39,532 bases of DNA, taken from positions 3,655 through 43,186 of the forward strand of contig DCFT01000032.1 of assembly GCA_002319885.1 (NCBI GenBank). Reading direction: 5' to 3'. Source of the stretch: Bacteroidales bacterium UBA1797 (GTDB lineage: Bacteria > Bacteroidota > Bacteroidia > Bacteroidales > VadinHA17). The translations under genes were made by a program, and so were the position numbers. The notes beneath the pieces were generated by a model. The model was given only the letters and a program-made list of their open reading frames with translations. It was not told where the DNA came from and did not search any database. How positions within the stretch are numbered: position 1 is the first letter of the stretch; each line of letters opens with the position of its first letter. Of this stretch, positions 16,800 to 24,411 are shown piece after piece.

Positions 16800-17222
16800 T
16801 CAGTAAGCGTGAGGTGTTGAAATATTAGATTTCAGGTATTTTTCGAGAAGGAAAAATATCTTTTCAGGATAAATGGGTTTTAATATATATTCGTTACATC
16901 CTGCAATATAGGCTTCTGTTTTTGCTTGCTCTGAAGAGTAGGCAGTGATCATGATAACCGGAGTGCTTTTTCTGTCTTTCCTGAGTATTCTTATGCATTC
17001 AATCCCATTAATTAGCGGAATAAGGAAATCCATAAAAACCAGATCAATAGTATTCTTTGTAACAGCAAGATAATCAACAAATTCCTTTCCTGTATGAAAT
17101 ATCAAAACCTCAGCACCTGAATTTTTAATCAATGTTTCATAGTACCTGATTGACGGAAGGTCGTCCTCAACAATTATAATATTTTTACCTGTAAGTTCTA
17201 AATTGCTGATATTCAATGTCAT
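16800..17222 (-). CDS. Single-domain response regulator (receiver only)
   Basis: This 140-residue CheY-like protein has the receiver residues in place: acidic pocket E19-D20-D21 (IIIVEDD), phosphoacceptor D65 in LVFMDFLIPL, T93 in MITAYS and K115 in LKP. No output domain follows, so it must act by protein contact or phosphorelay. The N-terminal eight residues before the domain are unremarkable. No histidine kinase is encoded in this window, so the partner is elsewhere. It lies tail to tail with the DUF2723 gene. Confidence 0.92.
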   Translation of the reverse strand: MTLNISNLELTGKNIIIVEDDLPSIRYYETLIKNSGAEVLIFHTGKEFVDYLAVTKNTIDLVFMDFLIPLINGIECIRILRKDRKSTPVIMITAYSSEQAKTEAYIAGCNEYILKPIYPEKIFFLLEKYLKSNISTPHAY

Positions 17223-17497
17223 TTATAAGCTTGATTAGACTAGTATAAAATTACGATAAGAAAAGGATCTTCAGTCTGCATAATTGGACAGTTATTAACA
17301 TTTTATCAACATGGGCCATAATGTCCATAATTTCATTGCTATTAACCAGTCATTGCAAATTAGTCTTTACGGAATAACATTCTTAATAAAGATTTGTTAT
17401 TATTTTTTGAAATAGTCTAAAATGAAGAAAACAATAACAAGGCAACACAACGAACCAGCACAGATTTATATTTTCAATACATAAAGTCGCGTTTTGA
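17223..17497. other. Intergenic stretch without a recognised gene
   Basis: These 275 bases between two minus-strand genes contain no convincing frame. A 106-residue frame on the minus strand enters from the lipoprotein gene but runs in another frame and has no family features. A loose inverted pair TGGACA/TGTCCA is present near 17284-17330, without a clear function. Confidence 0.5.
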
Positions 17498-17722
17498 CTA
17501 CCTGCAGACCCATCTGGTTGTGACTCCTGCATACGTAACATCCTTGGTTGCTTCAATAACAAGTAAATCAGCACCACAATAGTCAGTCTCTGTACCGGCT
17601 GACAGCAGGTGATTCCCGGAATCATATGTGTTTTGCTGGCAGACCTTACAATTTTTCTCGCATGATGAGAATGACAGGGTAATAATAATAAAGCAAGTGG
17701 CAAGTATTAATGATTTTCTCAT
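17498..17722 (-). CDS. Small cysteine-rich lipoprotein
   Basis: The product has 74 residues from ATG 17722. A Lys/Arg-started hydrophobic signal (MRKSLILATCFIIITL) ends in a lipobox (SFSSC), so the chain is probably lipidated and anchored in the envelope. The mature part of about 52 residues has a CKVC pair soon after the lipidated Cys and two more cysteines further on, which suggests a disulfide or metal-binding knob. A start six codons upstream exists but weakens the signal peptide. A -7-like TATCTTTG (minus strand, 17745-17738) precedes it. I do not recognise the family. Confidence 0.7.
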   Translation of the reverse strand: MRKSLILATCFIIITLSFSSCEKNCKVCQQNTYDSGNHLLSAGTETDYCGADLLVIEATKDVTYAGVTTRWVCR

Positions 17723-17891
17723 AACGAAAAATTTAAACAAAGATATTAAATCTCTATTTTCAAGACGCAGAATTTATATAAAATGGTTGCTCCGGAAAAA
17801 TAATAGAACAGATTATGCATCAAATTAATAAATTGCCAGTCATTTGAGCAGGAATGAAAATATTTATAAATTGCATAAAAAACAAACTGTC

Positions 17892-18269
17892 ATGGAAGAT
17901 TCAAAAATGAAAAAGCATGTAGCCGTAGTTGGAGCGATACAAATAGGATTCGCGATTCTCGGTCTTATCATCGCGGTAGTTATATTCTTTGTTATGAATT
18001 TTGCCAGGAGCCAGGTAGGAGGTGATGAAACTGCCGAAGTGGTTTTGAGATTTTTGTCAGTCAGCCTGCCAATACTCTTTGGATTTCTGGCCACTCTCGG
18101 CCTGGTTGGCGGAATCGGACTTCTGGCTTACAAACCCTGGGCAAGATATATTGTAATGGTTGTTGCTGCTCTTGGTTGCCTTAATATCCCAATAGGAACG
18201 CTTAAAGGTGTATATACTCTTTGGGTATTACTGCAGGATGATACAGTTAAGCTCTTCGGGAATAAATAA
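17892..18269 (+). CDS. Small four-helix membrane protein of unknown function
   Basis: This 125-residue protein has hydrophobic segments at about 8-32, 53-76, 80-88 and 92-115. Its ending, IPIGTLKGVYTLWVLLQDDT, resembles the C-terminus of many small bacterial membrane proteins of unknown role, in which the last helix carries GxYxLWVLL. The frame is open to a TTG at 17844, but the ATG at 17892 avoids a charged stretch before the first helix; an ATG at 17907 is an alternative. It is followed by a hairpin terminator. No function is proposed. Confidence 0.75.
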   Translation: MEDSKMKKHVAVVGAIQIGFAILGLIIAVVIFFVMNFARSQVGGDETAEVVLRFLSVSLPILFGFLATLGLVGGIGLLAYKPWARYIVMVVAALGCLNIPIGTLKGVYTLWVLLQDDTVKLFGNK

Positions 18270-18290
18270 TTTTTTAAAATATTTTACTGT

Positions 18291-18325
18291 AGAGACGTCC
18301 AAACCGGGCGTCTCTTCTTATTTTT
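18291..18325 (+). terminator. Hairpin with T-rich tail before ettA
   Basis: AGAGACGTCC (18291-18300) pairs with GGGCGTCTCT (18306-18315) around an AAACC loop, ten pairs with one G-T. It is followed by TCTTATTTTT. It ends the preceding small membrane-protein gene. The GTAGAGACG/CGTCTCT core resembles dispersed palindromic repeats common in bacterial genomes, so it may be a repeat doing terminator duty. A TAnnTTTG-like TATTTTTG (18319-18326) overlaps its tail and could serve ettA. Confidence 0.7.
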
Positions 18326-18346
18326 GCAGTATAAATAACTGTATTT

Positions 18347-20029
18347 ATGGCTGAAGACAATAAGATCATTTTTTCAATGTATAAAGTGGGGAAAACCTTT
18401 CCACCTCACAGACAGGTGCTAAAAGATATTTCCCTTTCCTTTTTCCTGGGTGCCAAAATCGGCATAATCGGTTTGAACGGATCGGGTAAATCAACGCTTC
18501 TGAAAATTATTGCCGGGATGGAAAAGGAATATCAGGGTGAGGTTACTTTCCTTCCCGGTTTTTCTATCGGACATCTATCACAGGATCCGCTGCTCGAGGA
18601 AAACCGCAGTGTGAGAGAAATTGTTGAGGAGGGGGTTAAGGAAATCATTGAGACAATAAAGGAATTCGAAAAGATAAATAATAGTTTTGGAGAACCTGAA
18701 GTGTATGAAAACCCTGATAAGATGCAACAACTCATGGATCGTCAGGCAGAACTGCAGGAAAAGATCGATTATCATGACGGATGGAATATAGAACATAAAC
18801 TTGAACGGGCAATGGATGCACTCCGCTGTCCCGATGCCAACGCTATGGTAAATGTTCTTTCCGGTGGCGAACGCAGAAGAGTGGCATTATGCAGGCTACT
18901 TCTGCAGCAACCCGATATTTTGCTACTCGATGAGCCTACAAACCATCTTGATGCGGAATCTGTACAATGGCTTGAAACTACTTTAAAACAATATAACGGA
19001 ACCGTAATCTGCATAACACACGACCGTTATTTTCTTGATAATGTGGCAGGATGGATACTGGAACTCGACAGGGGTGAAGGAATACCGTGGAAAGGTAATT
19101 ATTCTTCATGGCTTGAACAGAAAGCAAAAAGGCTTGAGTCGGAGGAGAAGGGAAATATAAAGAGACGAAAGATTCTTGAACGTGAGCTTGAATGGGTGAG
19201 AATGTCCCCAAAAGCTCGTCATGCCAAATCAAAAGCACGGTTGGGTGCTTACGAAAACCTTCTTAATCAGGATGTAAAACAGAAGGAAGATAAGCTCGAA
19301 ATATTTATACCGAATGGCCCCAGGCTTGGTGATAAGGTAATTGAGGCTAGTTCTGTTACAAAATCTTTTGAAGATAAACTGCTCTTTGAGGAGCTGGAAT
19401 TCAGTCTGCCACCAAACGGGATAGTAGGTGTAATTGGACCTAACGGTGCCGGGAAAACCACTCTCTTCAGAATGATAATGGGACAGGAAAAAGCTACGAA
19501 GGGAACATTTACAATTGGAAAAACAGTTACCCTTGGTTACGTTGATCAGGCTCATGCTGCCATTGATCCGGCTAAAACCGTATATGAAGTGATTTCGGGG
19601 GGTCAGAACGACGTAATGGTAGGAAACCGCCTTGTGAATGCAAGAGCTTATGTTGCCCGTTTTAATTTCACCGGAGCCGATCAGGAAAAAAAATGTGGTG
19701 TACTGTCAGGAGGTGAAAGAAACAGACTGCATCTGGCTCTTACACTAAAATCGGGTGCAAATGTTTTGCTTCTCGACGAACCAACAAACGATATTGATGT
19801 TAATACATTGAGAGCATTGGAGGAAGGTCTTGAGAATTTTGCAGGATGCGCGGTAATAATTTCACACGACAGATGGTTTCTTGACAGGGTGACCACTCAT
19901 ATGCTGGCCTTTGAAGGAAATTCAAAAGTTGTTTGGTTCGAAGGCAATTATTCTGAGTATGAAGAGAATTACAAAAAGAGAGTTACCGATACTACTCCGG
20001 CAAGAATTAAGTACAAGAAGCTGTTATGA
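18347..20029 (+). CDS. ettA: ABC-F translation factor EttA
   Basis: This 560-residue soluble protein has two ABC ATPase domains. The first has P-loop GLNGSGKST (42-50), signature SGGERRRVALCRLL and Walker B LLLDEPTNHLD; the second has GPNGAGKTT, LSGGERNRLHLAL and LLLDEPTNDID. Between them is a charged linker (ERELEWVRMSPKARHAKSKA) typical of EttA. E. coli EttA is 555 residues. It binds the ribosomal E site and gates the first peptide bond according to the ATP/ADP ratio. No membrane segments are present. It is a single gene between its upstream terminator and the acvB promoter region. Confidence 0.95.
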   Translation: MAEDNKIIFSMYKVGKTFPPHRQVLKDISLSFFLGAKIGIIGLNGSGKSTLLKIIAGMEKEYQGEVTFLPGFSIGHLSQDPLLEENRSVREIVEEGVKEIIETIKEFEKINNSFGEPEVYENPDKMQQLMDRQAELQEKIDYHDGWNIEHKLERAMDALRCPDANAMVNVLSGGERRRVALCRLLLQQPDILLLDEPTNHLDAESVQWLETTLKQYNGTVICITHDRYFLDNVAGWILELDRGEGIPWKGNYSSWLEQKAKRLESEEKGNIKRRKILERELEWVRMSPKARHAKSKARLGAYENLLNQDVKQKEDKLEIFIPNGPRLGDKVIEASSVTKSFEDKLLFEELEFSLPPNGIVGVIGPNGAGKTTLFRMIMGQEKATKGTFTIGKTVTLGYVDQAHAAIDPAKTVYEVISGGQNDVMVGNRLVNARAYVARFNFTGADQEKKCGVLSGGERNRLHLALTLKSGANVLLLDEPTNDIDVNTLRALEEGLENFAGCAVIISHDRWFLDRVTTHMLAFEGNSKVVWFEGNYSEYEENYKKRVTDTTPARIKYKKLL

Positions 20030-20100
20030 ACTGATGGCCTTGCCAAAAATATAATAATATTCCTGACCGATGCCTTCTGTCCGGAAAACTCAGAATCTTC

Positions 20101-20147
20101 AATTAACAGATGGGATATAGTCATTAATAATATATTAATTAACAGAT
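20101..20147 (+). repeat. 11-bp direct repeat upstream of acvB-like gene
   Basis: AATTAACAGAT occurs at 20101-20111 and 20137-20147, 36 bases apart, the second copy ending 7 bases before the start codon at 20155. The stretch between is AT-rich (ATTAATAATATATTAATTAA). It could be a regulator site pair, but AT-rich DNA makes chance repetition plausible. Confidence 0.35.
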
Positions 20148-20154
20148 TCTCTGA

Positions 20155-21582
20155 ATGAAAACTAATAACATCTTATCTTTTGCATTAGCTCTCTTTATCT
20201 TTCTTATCGTTTCACAATCCACAGCCCTGGCATACTCATCAGGCGACTCATTAAACGTTCCTTCCTTTGGGAAAGTTTATGTTTATAACAGGACGACCAC
20301 ACCTCAGTATGTAATAATAATGATTTCAGGTGAAAGTGGCTGGAAAACAGAAGCCTCCGAATTCTCTCAGACATTTTCGGAGATGAATACACTGGTAATA
20401 GGAGTTGATATTGTCAGATATTATAAGAATCTCAAAGTACGTCAGGGTAATTGTTATAATGTTGCCGCTGATTTTGTACAGCTGGCCACCGAAGTGGAGA
20501 AAAAATATGATTTTCCTGATTATGAACCACCTTTAATTATGGGATATTCGAGGGGAGCAACACTCGTTTATGGGGTGATAGCCCAGGCCAGACCAGGGAC
20601 ATTCATAGGAGGGATATCACTTGGATTCTGTCCGAACATTGAACTTTCTGAAATGCTTTGCCAGATTAATGGCCTGACTGAAAAAGTTGAGGTACCAGGG
20701 AAACGTTATACTCTTCAACCTGATGAAAAACTCGGAAATCCCTGGATTGTCATTCAGGGCCAGGAAGATAAAATCTGCAACTATTCTTCAGTTTCGGATT
20801 TTGTTTCCAAAACGAAGAATGCTGAAATAATCGGGTTACCGAAATCAGGACATACATTTTCGAAACGGAGCGAATTTATGCCTCAATGGAAAGATGCCTT
20901 TAACAGTTTAATAGAACGATATGAGAAAGATAAACCTCCAAAGGTAAATATTGACGAGGTGAAGAACCTTCCTGTAGTTATCACAAATTCCAAAATTCAG
21001 GATAAGGATGCACCTGTCGTTCTATTGATTTCCGGAGATGGTGGATGGTATGGTTTTGAACAATCTATTGCCGATAATCTAGCCAAACGCGGCATTCCGA
21101 CTGTTGGTCTCGATTCAAAGAAATATTTCTGGAAACGGCGTACCCCTGAAGAAACTGCCTCAGATATAGCTAAAACTCTGAATTTTTATGGCACAGAGTG
21201 GGGCAGGGATAAGTTTGTACTGATTGGTTATTCTCTTGGAGCCGAAATTGTTCCTTTTATTCTAAATCGTTTGCCGGAAGAGTTAAAATCGAGAGTTGAA
21301 TCCGCTGTTCTTCTTTCTCCTGCCACCACTACCGACTTTGAGATCCACATCTCAAACATGCTGGGAATGGGAAATCGGCAAAACACTTACCACACAATCG
21401 ATGAGATCATAAAAATGCAAAGTGTGCACACACTGATAATATTCGGTGACGGCGAGAAAACAGATTTCCCGGAGTTACTGAGCGGGACATCAGTAGTCAT
21501 CAGAAAAATCCCGGGAGATCATCACTATAAATTTAATCTTCCACTGATAATGCAGACTATGAAAGACAATAATGCGTTCTGA
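20155..21582 (+). CDS. acvB: AcvB/VirJ-family double alpha/beta-hydrolase, probable aminoacyl-phosphatidylglycerol hydrolase
   Basis: This 475-residue protein has a signal peptide (1-26, ending STALAY) and two hydrolase halves. The first has the nucleophile elbow GYSRGA (S132), D205 and H233. The second has the VirJ hallmark SGDGGWYGFEQSIADNLA, elbow GYSLGAE (S360), D432 in FGDGE and H456/H457. Agrobacterium AcvB has the same two-half layout. It is a periplasmic hydrolase of lysyl-phosphatidylglycerol, encoded beside the synthase LpiA. Here the next gene is MprF, the same kind of synthase, which supports that role strongly. The amino acid specificity is not visible. Confidence 0.87.
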   Translation: MKTNNILSFALALFIFLIVSQSTALAYSSGDSLNVPSFGKVYVYNRTTTPQYVIIMISGESGWKTEASEFSQTFSEMNTLVIGVDIVRYYKNLKVRQGNCYNVAADFVQLATEVEKKYDFPDYEPPLIMGYSRGATLVYGVIAQARPGTFIGGISLGFCPNIELSEMLCQINGLTEKVEVPGKRYTLQPDEKLGNPWIVIQGQEDKICNYSSVSDFVSKTKNAEIIGLPKSGHTFSKRSEFMPQWKDAFNSLIERYEKDKPPKVNIDEVKNLPVVITNSKIQDKDAPVVLLISGDGGWYGFEQSIADNLAKRGIPTVGLDSKKYFWKRRTPEETASDIAKTLNFYGTEWGRDKFVLIGYSLGAEIVPFILNRLPEELKSRVESAVLLSPATTTDFEIHISNMLGMGNRQNTYHTIDEIIKMQSVHTLIIFGDGEKTDFPELLSGTSVVIRKIPGDHHYKFNLPLIMQTMKDNNAF

Positions 21583-21585
21583 AAT

Positions 21586-21671
21586 TAGTAACTTTGGTTC
21601 AGTTGTGTAAAATTTTACTTACAGAAAAATGCTATTCGGAGTAAACTTCAATATTATGCATAGTAACTTTG
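21586..21671 (+). promoter_or_regulatory. Repeated -7-like element between acvB and mprF
   Basis: TAGTAACTTTG occurs at 21586-21596 and 21661-21671. Each copy contains TAACTTTG, a match to TAnnTTTG. The second copy ends 11 bases before the mprF ATG. No TTTG lies at the right distance upstream of either. The 100-base gap may therefore hold a separate mprF promoter or a regulator's double site. Confidence 0.35.
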
Positions 21672-21682
21672 ATTAACATTCT

Positions 21683-24307
21683 ATGATAAAAGAAAATTCA
21701 TCTTCACCTGTCCGGTCTTTTTTTAACGATAAAGTCTTCATATTTCTTAATGAAAATGCGAAACTCATTACCCAGTTTCTTTTTACAGCCCTGTTTATAA
21801 TTCTGGCTGCCTGGTTTACCTTTCATCAGAAACATGAACTGTTATCGGTCAGAAATATTCTCTCAGATGCCAATAAATACTGGATCATAGCTGGTCTGGG
21901 TCTTGTTATCTTCTATATTTTTATTCAGGGAGCGATGTATGTCACATCTTTTGCTTCAATTGACACAAAATTGAATCTTTGGGATGCTATTATTCTCTTC
22001 CTTAAACGCAATTTTATCAGTGTTTTTTTGCCTGCCGGCGCAGTATCTTCACTTGCATTCTTCAGTAATGAAATAGAAAAAAAGGGGATTACCAAAACTC
22101 AGGTATATTTTGCCTCCTCAATTTATGCTTTTGTTGGAATTCTATCGGTTGTAATTGTTGCAATCCCTGCTTTCCTCTTTGTTGTTTCAGGAGGGAGTAT
22201 CGGCATGGGAAAATGGTATGCACTTTTAGCAGTCATCCTCCTTCTGCTGCTGTTTATTTTAATTTATTATTCACTTATAAGAAAATGGAAACTTTATAAA
22301 TGGGTTCTAAAAGTTTATCCTAAAGCAGAACTCTTCATTGAGGAACTGGGAAACAATAAAATAAACAGGAAACAATTTGTTTATACAGTTTTAATATCAG
22401 TCCTGATTGAATTTGTTGGGATAGCTCATGTTTATATTTCGATGATTGCATTGAACTTTTCCCCGTCATTATCTACCGCCATTATAGCTTATATTGTTGT
22501 AGTTATATTTCTCATTATATCTCCATTCTTGCGCGGGCTTGGTGCAATTGAGGTCTCAATGGTTTATGTTCTCATACATTCGGGATTTACCAATGCCGAT
22601 TCGATTGCAATTACCCTTCTTTTCAGATTCTTTGAATTCTGGCTACCACTCTTTACCGGGGTTGTAAGCTTTATGTTGAAGGTTGATAAACTGATAATGA
22701 GGATTTTTCCTGCAGTTCTGATCTTTTCTCTTGGTATTGTTAACATCATTTCTGTATTGACTCCGGCTCTTCCTGATCGACTCAGACTCCTGAAAGATTA
22801 TCTGCTTGTAGATTTTGTCAGCTTTTCAAACAGCTTTGTATTTATTGCAGGATTGTTTCTGCTTGTTACTGCAGCTTTTATGTTAAGAGGATTGAGAACA
22901 GCCTGGTGGTTTGCGGTAGCATTGAGTATTATTTCAATCTTTGGAAACATCGCAAAGGGCATCGATTATGAAGAAGCTACAGTAGCATTACTCATTCTTG
23001 GGTCGCTGATTGCTACAAGAAAGCAGTATTACATAAAAACAAACCCGAGATTAGGTACTGTCGGTTTACAGACAGCCATGCTGAGTATTGCCGCTGTAAT
23101 GCTCTATGGAGTGGTAGGATTCTATTTTCTCGATAAGAAACATTTTCAGATCGACTTTAATATTTTTCAGTCATTCTGGTATACTCTCCAGAACTTTTTT
23201 CTGATAGGGAGCAGTGATCTGATACCTCGTGATACCTTTGCACGTGATTTTATTTACCTGATAAAGATAAGTGGCTTTGCATCAATCTCATTCCTGGTCT
23301 ATTCTCTCGTAAGGCCATACGTGTTCAAGGTTACTCCTACAGACGAGGAAAGAGAAAGGGCTAAAATTCTTACACAACAATTTGGAAATTCCGCACTCGA
23401 TTTTTTCAAAACTTATTCTGACAAATTTATATTTGCGCCAACGGAGATTAATGCATTCATCTCTTACAGGGTCAGCAGAAATTTCGCTGTAGTTCTTGAA
23501 GATCCTGTTGCGGAAAACATCGATGAAAAGAAGAAATGCATCATCTCTTTCAGCAGGTATGCTTATGAGAATGGTCTGAAAGATATCTATTACCGTGTAC
23601 CAAAAGATAGCCTTCCGCTCTATTTTGAATTATCAAGAAAAAGTCTTTTCCTCGGACAGGAAGGAATTGTTGACCTTGATTCGTTTTCTCTTGAAGGAGG
23701 CGAAAAAAAGTCAATCAGAAATGCTCTTAACAAAATAAAAGAACAAGGATATACTACTCATATTAATACCCCGCCACTCCGTGATGGTTTAATCCAGAAA
23801 CTTAAATCTGTCAGTGAGGAATGGTTGAAACTGACTGACCGCGAAGAAATCATTTTTTCACAGGGGATGTTTGTGGAAAGTGAAATAAAAGAACAGACAG
23901 TAATCACTATTGAAAATAGTGAAGAAAAAATTATTGCATTTCTGAATATCATTCCTGACTACGTAAAAAATGAAGGTACCTATGATTTATTGAGAAAGAC
24001 CGCGGATGCACCTAATGGCATAATGGATCATATCGTGGTAGAGCTCTTCAAATACTTTAAAGCAAACGGAATAAGGTATGTTAACCTTGGTTTTGCACCA
24101 ATGTCAGGGCTAAATGACCCTCACAATTTTACCGAAAAATCAATGAAGTTTGCATACGAGAAAATCAGGTCTTTCTCTAATTACAAAGGTCAGAGAGATT
24201 ATAAAGAAAAATTCAATCCCCAATGGCATGATAAATTCTTAATTTATGCCAACGACTATGACCTGCTCCAGGTGCCCGGCGTATTGGCGAAGGTGATCAG
24301 GCCCTGA
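21683..24307 (+). CDS. mprF: MprF: aminoacyl-phosphatidylglycerol synthase and flippase
   Basis: This 874-residue protein has an N-terminal membrane domain (about 30-545, some 13-14 helices; includes FISVFLPAGAVSSLAFFSNE and the flippase-type FLRGLGAIEVSMVYVL). A cytosolic GNAT-like DUF2156 synthase domain occupies about 555-870. The synthase motif YDLLRK (767-772), APNGIMDHIVVEL and NLGFAPMSGL match the aminoacyl-tRNA-dependent catalytic core. MprF moves Lys or Ala from tRNA to phosphatidylglycerol and flips the product, lowering surface charge and sensitivity to cationic peptides. S. aureus MprF has 840 residues. The gene follows an AcvB-type hydrolase by 100 bases. Confidence 0.93.
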   Translation: MIKENSSSPVRSFFNDKVFIFLNENAKLITQFLFTALFIILAAWFTFHQKHELLSVRNILSDANKYWIIAGLGLVIFYIFIQGAMYVTSFASIDTKLNLWDAIILFLKRNFISVFLPAGAVSSLAFFSNEIEKKGITKTQVYFASSIYAFVGILSVVIVAIPAFLFVVSGGSIGMGKWYALLAVILLLLLFILIYYSLIRKWKLYKWVLKVYPKAELFIEELGNNKINRKQFVYTVLISVLIEFVGIAHVYISMIALNFSPSLSTAIIAYIVVVIFLIISPFLRGLGAIEVSMVYVLIHSGFTNADSIAITLLFRFFEFWLPLFTGVVSFMLKVDKLIMRIFPAVLIFSLGIVNIISVLTPALPDRLRLLKDYLLVDFVSFSNSFVFIAGLFLLVTAAFMLRGLRTAWWFAVALSIISIFGNIAKGIDYEEATVALLILGSLIATRKQYYIKTNPRLGTVGLQTAMLSIAAVMLYGVVGFYFLDKKHFQIDFNIFQSFWYTLQNFFLIGSSDLIPRDTFARDFIYLIKISGFASISFLVYSLVRPYVFKVTPTDEERERAKILTQQFGNSALDFFKTYSDKFIFAPTEINAFISYRVSRNFAVVLEDPVAENIDEKKKCIISFSRYAYENGLKDIYYRVPKDSLPLYFELSRKSLFLGQEGIVDLDSFSLEGGEKKSIRNALNKIKEQGYTTHINTPPLRDGLIQKLKSVSEEWLKLTDREEIIFSQGMFVESEIKEQTVITIENSEEKIIAFLNIIPDYVKNEGTYDLLRKTADAPNGIMDHIVVELFKYFKANGIRYVNLGFAPMSGLNDPHNFTEKSMKFAYEKIRSFSNYKGQRDYKEKFNPQWHDKFLIYANDYDLLQVPGVLAKVIRP

Positions 24308-24411
24308 AGAACTTATCTCAATCATCTCGCGATCTGTTTTATATATGATTATTGATATTCATTTATACAAAAATAATTGACACTTTTGTTTCGATAGTTA
24401 ACCCCGAAAGT

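Noticed and set aside
17383..17703. 106-residue minus-strand frame overlapping the small lipoprotein
   Set aside because: The overlapping frame with a signal peptide and lipobox is far more plausible; this one has no domain.
24352..24411. Earlier start for the CotH-like gene
   Set aside because: It buries the signal peptide behind 20 residues; the ATG at 24412 puts it at the N-terminus as needed for export.
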